The notes beneath the pieces are model-generated. The model did no database searches, was not told where the DNA came from, and was given only the letters and a program-made list of their open reading frames with translations. From Microbacterium sp. (lineage in GTDB: Bacteria > Actinomycetota > Actinomycetes > Actinomycetales > Microbacteriaceae), in NCBI GenBank assembly GCA_029267645.1, contig JAJUIM010000119.1, positions 1 to 6,279 on the forward strand: 6,279 bases of DNA. Direction: 5' to 3'. Every line of letters begins with the position of its first letter. Position 1 is the stretch's first letter. A program made the position numbers and the translations under genes. Shown piece by piece: positions 1 through 5,796 of this stretch.

Positions 1-22
1 CGATACTGGGTGTGACGGTCAT
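1..22 (-). CDS. Possible start of an unidentified leftward gene (only 7 codons visible)
   Basis: Reading the minus strand, an ATG at 22-20 opens a frame (MTVTPSI) that runs off the left edge. An AAAGGA sequence lies about nine bases upstream of it, at an acceptable though slightly long Shine-Dalgarno spacing. Seven residues cannot identify a protein. Similar N-termini occur in some actinobacterial transposases, but that is only an impression. The gene would face the same way as the MMPL transporter upstream of it, across about 165 bases of non-coding DNA. Confidence 0.3.
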
Positions 23-186
23 CGTCGTGAGTCCTTTCGAGTGGGATGTAGGAGTTTCCTCGAAGGATCACACGGTGACCGTCGCCGCGTTCAGCGACAC
101 GATCACCGAGCTACCGATACACCACTCTGGCGGACGCAACCACCGATCGTTTTGGGTTGGGGGGTGTCCTATGCACCCGCGAACGC
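1..186. other. Lower-GC segment downstream of the MMPL gene; possible mobile-element or foreign edge
   Basis: This stretch lies just past the MMPL stop codon and has no convincing complete gene. By hand count about 59% of bases are G or C, clearly below the coding regions to its right. It contains an imperfect hairpin at 73-108: CGGTGA pairs with TCACCG, and an inner GTCGC pairs with GCGAC. It also has a near-perfect inverted pair (12-21 against 76-85, one mismatch), and a G-rich run around 155-168. No terminator follows the MMPL stop. These traits fit the upstream leader of an element inserted behind the transporter, or an ordinary intergenic region. I recognise no terminal repeat or target-site duplication. 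Confidence 0.3.
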
Positions 187-2385
187 TCAGCGCTCGCCGC
201 GGCCCAGGGCCGACGGCCACCAGATCTTGCGGCCGATGTCGGTCGAGAGCGCGGGGACGAGCAGGGTGCGCACGACGAACGTGTCGAGCAGCACGCCGAA
301 CGCGACGATGAACGCGATCTGCACGAGGAAGAGGATCGGGATCACCGACAGCGCCGCGAACGTGGCCGCGAGCACGACGCCCGCCGACGTGATGACGCCG
401 CCCGTGACCGTCAGGCCGCGGCGGATCCCCTCCCGCGTGCCGTGCTTGAGCGCCTCCTCGCGCACGCGCGTCATGAGGAAGATGTTGTAGTCGATACCGA
501 GTGCGACGAGGAAGACGAATCCGTAGAGCGGCACGGCCGGATCCGCGCCGGGGAACTGGAAGACGTGCGTGAAGAGCACGGCCGCGACGCCGAGGGCCGT
601 GCCGAACGACAGCACGGTCGTCGCCATGAGCAGGATGGGCGCGAGGATCGAGCGCAGCAGCAGCATGAGGATCACGAGGATCACGGCCAGCACGACCGGG
701 ATGATGAGGTTGCGGTCGTGGATCGATGCGTCGTTCGTGTCGATCGCGGTCGCCGTGACGCCGCCGATCAGCACGTCGTCTCCGACCTCGCCGCGCAGCG
801 CGCGCACGGTCTCGGCCGCGGCATCGGAGTCGGCCGCGTCGGTGAGCGTCGCCTGCAGGAGCACGCGGCCGTCGACGACGGTCGGCTCGGGCGCGGGGGT
901 GCCGGGAGGGCCCATCGCCTCGATGCCGTCGGCGGTGACGGTGGCGGATCCGCTCGGCGAATCGGCGGCGGTGATCGTGACGCCGTCGACGCCGTCCGAT
1001 GCGAGGAGCACATCGGCCGTCTCCTGCCACGCGTCCTCCGGAGCGAGGACGGCGGCGGGGCTGCCGGACCCGCCCGGGAAGTGCTCGCCGAGCGCGTTCT
1101 GTCCGTCGCGCGCCTCGGAGGATCCGATGACGAGGTCGGACTGCGGCACGCCGCTGGCCTGCAGCTGCGTCACGCCGACGCAGCCGACCACGAGCAGGAG
1201 CGCCGTGCTGATCCACACGCGTCGGGGGCGAGCCTGGACGAAACCCGCGACGCGAGCCCACGCGCCAGAGATGTCGGAGGCCGGGGCATCGGGGTCGAAG
1301 CGCGGCGTGCGTGGCCAGAACGACGCGCGGCCGAAGACGAGCAGCAGCGCGGGCAGGAACGTGAGTGCCGCGAGCATCGCGAAGACGATGCCGATCGCGG
1401 CGACGGGGCCGAGCGTGCTGTTCGACTTGAGGTCGCTCAGCAGCAGGCACAGGAGGCCCGCGATGACAGTGCCGCCCGACGCGATGATCGGCTCGAAGGA
1501 TCCCTTGACCGCGCGGAACACGGCCGCGCCGCGGTCGTGCGTGCCGCGCAGCTCCTCGCGGAATCGCGCGACGAGCAGCAGTGAGTAGTCGGTCGCGGCA
1601 CCGATCACGAGGATGAAGAGGATGCCCTGCGTCTGCCCGCTGAGCAGCAGGATCTCGAATTTCGCGAGCCACCACACGACGAGCAGCGCGACGCAGAGCG
1701 CGAAAAGGCTCGTCGACAGCACCACGATCGGCAGCAGCGCCGACCGGTAGACGAGCACGAGGATCACGAGCACGGCGCCGAGCGCGACGCCGAGCAGGAG
1801 GCCGTCGATGCCCGCGAAGCCTGCCGCGAGGTCGGCCGAGAAGCCCGCGGGACCCGTGATCTGCGTCGTCACGCCCTCGGGGGCGTCGGCGCGCAGCTCG
1901 TCGCCGATCTCGGCCACGGCGTCGCCGAGATCGGCGTCGCTCGCGAGCGGCACGAACGCCTGCGCCGCGAGGCCGTCGTCCGAGGCGATCGCGGGGGAGA
2001 CCTCGTCGGCGACGATGTCGAGATCCGCCGCGCGGGCGAGCGCGTCGTCGATCGTCGCGAGGTCGTCGTCGCTCAGCTCGTCGACCGACGTGAAGATGAC
2101 GATCGCGGGGATCGCGTCGGAGTCGGAGAAGTCGGCCTGCGCCTCGCTCACGACCGTCGCGTCGGCGGACTTCGGCAGGTAGGTCGTCTGGTCGTTCGAT
2201 GAGACCTCGCTCACCTTGCCGAACAGCGGCCCGCCGAAGGAGGCGCCCGCGAGCCACGCGATGATGAGCACGGCGGGCAGCACGATGCGCAGCCAGGGGA
2301 CGGATCGCGTGCGCTCGCGGCGAGGGGAGCGCGTCGGCGCCGGAGGGTTGCTCATCCGTCCATTGTGTGCCCCGTGCGGCCGCAT
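187..2385 (-). CDS. MMPL/RND-superfamily membrane transporter
   Basis: This 732-residue integral membrane protein has the duplicated MMPL layout. A basic N-terminus precedes TM1 (about 33-53), followed by an extracytoplasmic domain (about 55-190) and TM2-6 (about 195-352). TM7 (about 390-407), a second outside domain (about 408-555) and TM8-12 (about 560-713) follow. Each half carries the Asp-Tyr pair of MMPL proton relays: D266-Y267 in GAATDY and D632-Y633 in ALGIDY, both followed by R-x-REE. The protein therefore probably exports a lipid or hydrophobic compound using the proton motive force; nothing visible names the substrate. Length is near that of the shorter actinobacterial members. GTG 2388, ATG 2385 and ATG 2355 are in-frame starts. 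I chose 2385 because GGAGG sits five bases before it. No regulator or accessory gene is adjacent in the window. Confidence 0.93.
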   Translation of the reverse strand: MRPHGAHNGRMSNPPAPTRSPRRERTRSVPWLRIVLPAVLIIAWLAGASFGGPLFGKVSEVSSNDQTTYLPKSADATVVSEAQADFSDSDAIPAIVIFTSVDELSDDDLATIDDALARAADLDIVADEVSPAIASDDGLAAQAFVPLASDADLGDAVAEIGDELRADAPEGVTTQITGPAGFSADLAAGFAGIDGLLLGVALGAVLVILVLVYRSALLPIVVLSTSLFALCVALLVVWWLAKFEILLLSGQTQGILFILVIGAATDYSLLLVARFREELRGTHDRGAAVFRAVKGSFEPIIASGGTVIAGLLCLLLSDLKSNSTLGPVAAIGIVFAMLAALTFLPALLLVFGRASFWPRTPRFDPDAPASDISGAWARVAGFVQARPRRVWISTALLLVVGCVGVTQLQASGVPQSDLVIGSSEARDGQNALGEHFPGGSGSPAAVLAPEDAWQETADVLLASDGVDGVTITAADSPSGSATVTADGIEAMGPPGTPAPEPTVVDGRVLLQATLTDAADSDAAAETVRALRGEVGDDVLIGGVTATAIDTNDASIHDRNLIIPVVLAVILVILMLLLRSILAPILLMATTVLSFGTALGVAAVLFTHVFQFPGADPAVPLYGFVFLVALGIDYNIFLMTRVREEALKHGTREGIRRGLTVTGGVITSAGVVLAATFAALSVIPILFLVQIAFIVAFGVLLDTFVVRTLLVPALSTDIGRKIWWPSALGRGER

Positions 2386-2390
2386 CACGT

Positions 2391-2395
2391 CCTCC
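2391..2395 (-). promoter_or_regulatory. Shine-Dalgarno that sets the MMPL start
   Basis: On the minus strand GGAGG is followed by five bases and then the ATG at 2385. It lies only two bases from the GTG at 2388, which is too close. The ATG at 2355 has only a GGACGG directly abutting it. The spacing therefore favours 2385. Confidence 0.7.
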
Positions 2396-2432
2396 GTTGA
2401 CGAATCGGCTCCCGGTGTGCTGTCGAGATCAC

Positions 2433-2458
2433 GATTTCACCCCGGTCGGCGCCAAATC
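2433..2458. repeat. Short inverted repeat upstream of the MMPL gene, possible operator
   Basis: GATTT (2433-2437) and AAATC (2454-2458) form an inverted pair 16 bases apart, about 50-70 bases upstream of the MMPL start. Genes of this family are often controlled by repressors that bind such palindromes. With five-base arms this could be chance. I found no convincing -35/-10 pair for the MMPL gene. Confidence 0.2.
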
Positions 2459-2492
2459 ACCCGGGAAGCGGCGCCATGCCGAGCGAGAGGGC

Positions 2493-2510
2493 GGTTCGAC
2501 GTTGTACCTT
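2493..2510 (+). promoter_or_regulatory. Candidate -10 region and overlapping imperfect palindrome before the small-RNA candidate
   Basis: TACCTT (2505-2510) fits the TANNNT form of actinobacterial -10 elements and would start transcription near 2517, exactly where the first hairpin begins. No good -35 is visible. The bases 2493-2508 form an imperfect 16-base palindrome, with 6 of 8 pairs matching between GGTTCGAC and the reverse complement of GTTGTACC. It overlaps the -10 and could bind a regulator. Confidence 0.35.
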
Positions 2511-2516
2511 AGAAGA

Positions 2517-2580
2517 AGACGTCCTCTCTCGGTCGTCCGGCCCTCACTGTTTCCCCCCAACGGTGAGGGCTGTTTCTCTT
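2517..2580 (+). ncRNA. Candidate 6C-like small RNA
   Basis: Two consecutive hairpins occupy about 64 bases of gene-free DNA. The first is weak: GACG (2518-2521) pairs with CGTC (2534-2537) around a pyrimidine-rich loop containing CCTCTCTC. The second is strong: 12 pairs (2540-2551 with 2559-2570, one T-G wobble) enclose the loop TCCCCCC, which is six C residues in a row, and a T-rich tail follows. The 6C RNA of actinobacteria is defined by two stem-loops with loops of six or more C. The second hairpin fits this well. The first loop is C-rich but lacks a run of six, so it is either divergent or not homologous. C-rich loops in such RNAs are thought to pair with G-rich ribosome binding sites. 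The alternative is a plain terminator or an attenuator in a csp leader. Confidence 0.5.
2540..2580 (+). terminator. Intrinsic terminator hairpin (second stem of the RNA candidate)
   Basis: The stem GCCCTCACTGTT (2540-2551) pairs with AACGGTGAGGGC (2559-2570) around a seven-base loop. It is followed by TGTTTCTCTTT, a broken T-tract that gives plus-strand polarity. No protein-coding gene on the plus strand precedes it, so it probably ends a short non-coding transcript. On the minus strand no T-run follows the stem. Confidence 0.65.
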
Positions 2581-2609
2581 TGTGACGGCCGAATCTGCAC
2601 GCACCCCTG

Positions 2610-2637
2610 TTGCGCGGACATGTTCGTGGGCTAGCGT
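2610..2637 (+). promoter_or_regulatory. Candidate housekeeping promoter of the cold-shock gene
   Basis: TTGCGC (2610-2615) and TAGCGT (2632-2637) are separated by 16 bases and resemble -35 and -10 hexamers. Transcription would begin near 2644 and give a 5' leader of about 47 bases before the csp ATG. The promoter lies just after the hairpin at 2540-2570, so csp could be transcribed independently of it. Confidence 0.5.
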
Positions 2638-2690
2638 GAAGGCGTCGTCGTGAAATTGCGTCGACATCCGCCCCGATAGAACGGCAGTAC

Positions 2691-2897
2691 ATGAGCACGC
2701 AGGGCACCGTCAAGTGGTTCAACTCGGAGAAGGGCTTCGGCTTCATCTCCCCCGACGAGGGCGGCCAGGACGTCTTCGCGCACTTCAGTGCGATCCAGAC
2801 GAAGGGCTACCGCACGCTGGAAGAGAACCAGCGCGTGGAGTTCGAGGTCACGCAGGGTCCCAAGGGTCTGCAGGCCGACAACATCGTTCCGCTCTAA
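2691..2897 (+). CDS. cspA: CspA-family cold-shock protein
   Basis: This 68-residue protein is a single cold-shock domain, the usual length for the family. It opens with GTVKWFN, and carries the RNA-binding motifs RNP1 (KGFGFI, residues 14-19) and RNP2 (VFAHF, residues 28-32). The aromatic residues W9, F10, F16, F18, F30 and F32 would form the nucleic-acid-binding face. Proteins of this type bind single-stranded RNA or DNA in the cytoplasm and act as RNA chaperones; some paralogues are constitutive, so cold induction cannot be assumed. The ATG at 2691 is the family start, although the sequence before it (AACGGCAG) is a poor Shine-Dalgarno. The gene stands alone, with its own promoter candidate and a strong terminator. 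Naming it cspA rather than another csp paralogue is a convention, not proof of orthology. Confidence 0.96.
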   Translation: MSTQGTVKWFNSEKGFGFISPDEGGQDVFAHFSAIQTKGYRTLEENQRVEFEVTQGPKGLQADNIVPL

Positions 2898-2913
2898 GCA
2901 GAGCGAGCACCCG

Positions 2914-2950
2914 AAGCCCCGCACCTCCGCACGGAGATGCGGGGCTTTTT
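2914..2950 (+). terminator. Strong intrinsic terminator of the cold-shock gene
   Basis: AAGCCCCGCA (2914-2923) pairs perfectly with TGCGGGGCTT (2938-2947), and an inner CTCC-GGAG pairing can extend the stem. The stem runs into TTTTT (2946-2950). It lies 17 bases after the csp stop. The coiled-coil gene converges on it from the right and stops 13 bases beyond. On the minus strand there is no comparable T-run, so any effect there would be weaker. Confidence 0.9.
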
Positions 2951-2963
2951 CGTGCGCGGACGG

Positions 2964-4217
2964 TCAGTGCCGGCGCTTGCGGCCGCGGGCGAGCGAGGCG
3001 GCCTCTTCCGCGTCGCGGCGGGCTCGGCGCGACGCCTCGAGCGCCTCGATCGGATCGTGCGCCTGGCGGGCGAGCGCGAGCTCACGGCGCGCGCTGTCGA
3101 GGCGCACGCGCGCATCGACCTCGGCGTCGAGCACGACCGCCTCGGCGCGGGCGAGCGCGCTGCGGGCGGCGTTGAGGGATCCGGGCAGCGCGCTGCGTGC
3201 GCCGCGCTGCTTCTGCTGCTGCGTGCGGGCGTCTGCGAGCGCGACGTCGAGGCGGTCGCGCAGGCGCGCGATGCGCTCGTTCGCCGTCACGGGCCGGCGG
3301 TCGGCGATCCTCGAGGCGGCGTCGAGGGCCACCCGGGCGACGCGGATCGCCTCGGCGAGCCGCGGGCCCTCCGCCTGGTCGAGCGTCTTCTGCGTGCCGT
3401 CGGCCGCACGGATCGCCGACTCGGCGGCCTTCTGCTCGTCGCCGATCGAGAGCGAGGCGCCCGTCACGAGCCGGTAGGTCTCCTCGAGCTGCCGCGACGC
3501 CTGCTCGGCGCGGGCGAGCGACGCCTCGCACGCGCGCAGCTCGGCGCGCACGGCGGGCGAGGGGCCGTCGGCGAGTCGCTCGGCCTCGGCGAGGTGGGCG
3601 CGCGCTCGCTCGATCGCCGAGCGGGCCTCGTCGTCCGCGCCCGCCGCGTCCTCCCACTCGCTCTCGTCGGCGATGCGCGCGAGCTCGGCGCGCAGGGCCG
3701 CGGGGTCGCCCATGCGCTCGACGAGCTCGTCGATGCGGCGGCGCTCGACGTCGATCTGCTCGCGGTGGGTCGCGTTCTCTGCCAGCCACGCGTCGTTGTC
3801 CGCGCGAGCGGCGCGCACGACCGCGAGCGCCTCGTCAATGCCAGCCGTCAAGCGCCGCGCCTCGCGCAGCCGGTCAGCGGGCAGCACGCCCTCGCGCGTC
3901 GCCGCGCTGTATGCGGCGAACGCGTCGTCGCGCGTGTGCTGCGCCGTGAGGCGGGCCCGGCGCAGCGACGCGGGCGGGCGCCCGTCGTACAGGGCCGACG
4001 ACATCCCGATCTCGATCTCGAGCTCCTGCGTGGCGTCGTCGAGCTCGACGAGGCGCTCGCCGAGCTGTTCGAGCGAGGCGCCCGCGCGCGCCTGAGCACG
4101 GCGGCCGCGGCGGGCGATCCGCACGCCCACGACGATCGCGATGACGACGACGGCGACGGCCGCGATCGCGATGAGGCCGGGGACGATCCAGGTCGCGGGG
4201 GCGGAGGCGTCGGGCAC
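2964..4217 (-). CDS. Membrane-anchored coiled-coil protein, resembling the tail of TPM-domain proteins
   Basis: This 417-residue protein has one hydrophobic segment near its start (about 11-33, from WIVPGLIAIAA), followed at once by RRGRR. The rest is a long, charged, Ala/Arg/Glu-rich helical region with heptad-like spacing and a basic end (GRKRRH). By the positive-inside rule the N-terminus is outside and the helical body cytoplasmic. I know no characterised function. The pattern VELDDATQELEIEIG after the membrane segment, and the ending DPIEALEASRRARRDAEEA, recall the cytoplasmic tail of actinobacterial TPM-domain proteins. Here the extracellular TPM domain is absent; this is recognition from memory, not a search. 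GTG 4217 lies one base after the HAD stop (TGA-C-GTG), with GGGGG in the last HAD codons as the likely ribosome site, so translation is probably coupled. It is the last gene of the nucS-HAD group. Confidence 0.85.
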   Translation of the reverse strand: MPDASAPATWIVPGLIAIAAVAVVVIAIVVGVRIARRGRRAQARAGASLEQLGERLVELDDATQELEIEIGMSSALYDGRPPASLRRARLTAQHTRDDAFAAYSAATREGVLPADRLREARRLTAGIDEALAVVRAARADNDAWLAENATHREQIDVERRRIDELVERMGDPAALRAELARIADESEWEDAAGADDEARSAIERARAHLAEAERLADGPSPAVRAELRACEASLARAEQASRQLEETYRLVTGASLSIGDEQKAAESAIRAADGTQKTLDQAEGPRLAEAIRVARVALDAASRIADRRPVTANERIARLRDRLDVALADARTQQQKQRGARSALPGSLNAARSALARAEAVVLDAEVDARVRLDSARRELALARQAHDPIEALEASRRARRDAEEAASLARGRKRRH

Positions 4218-4218
4218 G

Positions 4219-4887
4219 TCAGCCCCCGAGCAGCAGCGCGCGCAGGTCGTCGGGGGTGTCGGCGGCCGCGATCGAGCCCGCCTCCTCCTCGGGGGACCCG
4301 AATCCCCAGCGCGCGAAGATCACGGGCACGCCGTGCTCGGCGGCGCCGTCGACGTCGTGGTGGCGGTCGCCGATGAGCACGGGGCGCGACGTGTCGACGC
4401 CGCGCTCGCGCAGGTCAGCGAGCGCGCGGCCGAGGACCGCGGCCTTCGTGTCGAGGACGTCGGCGTCGGGGATCGCGCCGTGGATCGACACGAACTGATC
4501 GGTGATGCCGAAGTGGGCGAAGATCGCCTCGACCTGGTTGCCGGGCTTCGTACTCGCGGTCGACTGCGGGATGCCCGCGTCGTGTACGTCGCGGATCACG
4601 TCGGTCACGCGGTCGTACAGGCGGACGGAGTTGGCGTAGCCCTCCTCGCCCGCGAGGGCGCGGTACCGGGCGACGGCGCGCGTCGCGAGCTCGGGGGAGA
4701 GGCCCGCGATCTCCTGGAACGAGTCGAGCATGGGCGGGCCGATCCAGCGGCGCACCTGGTCGGACGGCGTCGCGGGCAGGCCCATCTCATCGAGCACGCG
4801 CGCGATGCGCGGAAGGATCCCCGCGGAGGCGTCCGCGATCGTTCCGTCGACGTCCCAGAGCACACATGACCATCGCGATTCCGCCAT
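4219..4887 (-). CDS. HAD-superfamily hydrolase, phosphoglycolate-phosphatase-like
   Basis: This 222-residue cytoplasmic enzyme has all four HAD motifs: DVDGT (D12 nucleophile, D14 acid/base), the Ser/Thr of ASTKP (about 112), K148 in LDTKAAVLGRAL, and GDRHHD (D174, D178) binding magnesium. A helical cap fills roughly residues 17-85, as in the Gph/HAD_2 group. It should remove phosphate from a small metabolite or nucleotide; the substrate cannot be read from the sequence, and phosphoglycolate is only the family label. GTG 4896 and ATG 4887 are in frame. I chose the ATG because GTGAGG lies three bases before it and the GTG lacks a ribosome site. It starts 58 bases after the nucS stop and ends one base before the coiled-coil gene, so it is probably the middle gene of a three-gene unit. 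Confidence 0.93.
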   Translation of the reverse strand: MAESRWSCVLWDVDGTIADASAGILPRIARVLDEMGLPATPSDQVRRWIGPPMLDSFQEIAGLSPELATRAVARYRALAGEEGYANSVRLYDRVTDVIRDVHDAGIPQSTASTKPGNQVEAIFAHFGITDQFVSIHGAIPDADVLDTKAAVLGRALADLRERGVDTSRPVLIGDRHHDVDGAAEHGVPVIFARWGFGSPEEEAGSIAAADTPDDLRALLLGG

Positions 4888-4914
4888 GATCCTCACCCTA
4901 TGCGGGGCGCGGCG

Positions 4915-4937
4915 CCGGCCGAGGCAGGCGCGGCCGG
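4915..4937 (-). repeat. GC-rich hairpin between nucS and the HAD gene
   Basis: CCGGCCG (4915-4921) and CGGCCGG (4931-4937) form a seven-pair stem with a nine-base loop in the 58-base gap after the nucS stop. No T-run follows on the minus strand, so it is not a standard intrinsic terminator. It could reduce read-through or shape mRNA processing between nucS and the downstream pair. Confidence 0.4.
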
Positions 4938-4945
4938 GGAGGGCG

Positions 4946-5641
4946 TCAGAACAGCGTCGGGACGCCCGAGGCGATGCCCTTCATGGCCTCGTAATCGAGC
5001 GTCACGCAGCGAATCCCGCGGTCCTCCGCGAGCGTGCGGGCCTGCGGCTTGATCTCCTGCGCTGCGAAGACGCCGCGGATCCCCGTCAGCAGCGGATCGC
5101 GCCCCAGCAGGTCGAGATAGCGCGTGAGCTGCTCGACGCCGTCGATCTCGCCGCGGCGCTTGACCTCGACCGCGATCGCGACGCCCTCGGCATCGCGGAT
5201 CAGGAGGTCGACGGGCCCGATCGCGGTCGGGTACTCGCGGCGCACGAGCGTGCCGCCCTCGGCGATGAGTTCGACCTGCTCGGCGAGCAGCCGCTGCAGG
5301 TCGCTCTCGACGCCGTCCTTGATGAGGCCGGGGTCGACGCCGAGGTCGTGCGTCGTGTCGTGCAGGATCTCGTGGATCCGGAGCGTCAGTGCGTCGCCCG
5401 TCTTCTGGTGCGTCACTTTCCACACCTCGACGACGCCCGCCGAGGCGAGCTCCTCGTCGACCTCGAGGTGGTCCACGCGGCACGGCGGGCTCATCCAGTT
5501 CAGCGGCTTGTACGAGCCGCCGTCCGAGTGGATCAGCACGCTGCCGTCGCCCTTGTGCATGAGCACGCGGGTCGCGAGCGGGAGATGGGCGTTGAGGCGG
5601 CCGGTGTAGTCCACAGAGCAGCGAGCGATGACGAGGCGCAC
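4946..5641 (-). CDS. nucS: Endonuclease NucS (EndoMS), mismatch-specific
   Basis: This 231-residue protein matches the NucS/EndoMS family along its whole length. Its start, [20 protein letters not shown], is typical of actinobacterial members. The N-terminal DNA-binding half carries the [13 protein letters not shown] block (42-53) and VEVWKV (71-76). The RecB-like nuclease half carries D145 (GPVDLL), E159 and K161 (VEVK), with Q171 and Y175 in EQLTRYL; the D-14-E-2-K spacing is that of characterised archaeal enzymes. It cuts both strands at certain mismatches, mainly G-T, G-G and T-T, and replaces MutS/MutL in many actinobacteria. The C-terminal VPTLF may bind the sliding clamp, as reported for relatives. 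GTG 5641 is the family start; no Shine-Dalgarno precedes it. It heads a probable unit with the HAD gene and is divergent from mrpA. Confidence 0.97.
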   Translation of the reverse strand: MRLVIARCSVDYTGRLNAHLPLATRVLMHKGDGSVLIHSDGGSYKPLNWMSPPCRVDHLEVDEELASAGVVEVWKVTHQKTGDALTLRIHEILHDTTHDLGVDPGLIKDGVESDLQRLLAEQVELIAEGGTLVRREYPTAIGPVDLLIRDAEGVAIAVEVKRRGEIDGVEQLTRYLDLLGRDPLLTGIRGVFAAQEIKPQARTLAEDRGIRCVTLDYEAMKGIASGVPTLF

Positions 5642-5647
5642 CGTGCG

Positions 5648-5653
5648 AGCCTA
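5648..5653 (-). promoter_or_regulatory. -10-like hexamer of a probable leaderless nucS promoter
   Basis: On the minus strand TAGGCT (TANNNT form) is followed by six bases and then the nucS GTG, so transcription would begin at or next to the start codon. Leaderless mRNAs of this type are common in actinobacteria. The lack of a Shine-Dalgarno before GTG 5641 agrees. No clear -35 is visible. Confidence 0.45.
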
Positions 5654-5730
5654 ACGCCCCGCGCAGGTCTCGATCATGTGACGGCGAGGGCATATTCGTG
5701 GCTCTCGGGCCCACCCCGGCTCACGACCCG

Positions 5731-5736
5731 TAGAAT
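5731..5736 (+). promoter_or_regulatory. -10-like hexamer for the Mrp antiporter gene
   Basis: TAGAAT differs from the TATAAT consensus at one position and lies in the divergent gap about 60 bases before the mrpA ATG. Transcription would begin near 5743. No -35 match is seen at the usual distance (5708-5713). TTGACA at 5736-5741 matches the -35 consensus but has no -10 at proper spacing. Confidence 0.45.
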
Positions 5737-5756
5737 TGACATAAGACGACGCCACC

Positions 5757-5781
5757 GGTCGGCCTGACGCCTGCCGCGACC
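5757..5781 (+). repeat. Leader hairpin just before the mrpA ribosome binding site
   Basis: GGTCGGC (5757-5763) can pair with GCCGCGACC (5773-5781) with a two-base bulge, around a nine-base loop. It ends three bases before the AGGGAG Shine-Dalgarno. It may affect ribosome access or may be chance in GC-rich DNA. Confidence 0.25.
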
Positions 5782-5784
5782 ATG

Positions 5785-5790
5785 AGGGAG
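5785..5790 (+). promoter_or_regulatory. Shine-Dalgarno that sets the mrpA start
   Basis: AGGGAG lies six bases before ATG 5797. The upstream in-frame ATG at 5782 overlaps this sequence and has no ribosome site of its own, so 5797 is the likelier start. Confidence 0.75.
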
Positions 5791-5796
5791 ACGCCA

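Noticed and set aside
12..311. Plus-strand 99-codon frame at the left edge
   Set aside because: Its second half runs antisense into the MMPL gene and becomes Arg-rich; there is no ribosome site and no recognisable domain.
157..1584. Long plus-strand open frame antisense to the MMPL gene
   Set aside because: It is very rich in Arg, Glu, Asp and His, has no motifs and is typical antisense noise in high-GC DNA.
68..2257. A 729-codon open frame on the minus strand overlapping the MMPL gene in another frame
   Set aside because: Its product is almost wholly Arg/Ala/Gly/Pro with no membrane segments, as expected from a shifted frame of a GC-rich gene. The overlapping frame has clear MMPL motifs.
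2448..2475. Two GGCGCC palindromes 16 bases apart
   Set aside because: Six-base GC palindromes are frequent by chance at this base composition and no longer symmetry surrounds them.
2937..4376. A 479-codon plus-strand open frame opposite the coiled-coil gene
   Set aside because: It crosses two minus-strand genes, lies partly on the csp terminator, and encodes a motif-free Arg/Ala/Glu-rich product. The minus frame has a proper membrane segment, G/C third positions and a coupled start.
2490..5641. A shared DNA-damage theme linking the 6C-like RNA and nucS
   Set aside because: They are about 3 kb apart with a terminator and convergent genes between them. NucS is not known to me to be SOS-controlled, so the link would be speculation.
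4730..5767. Plus-strand open frame across nucS
   Set aside because: nucS on the other strand matches its family end to end with all catalytic residues; this frame is its shadow.
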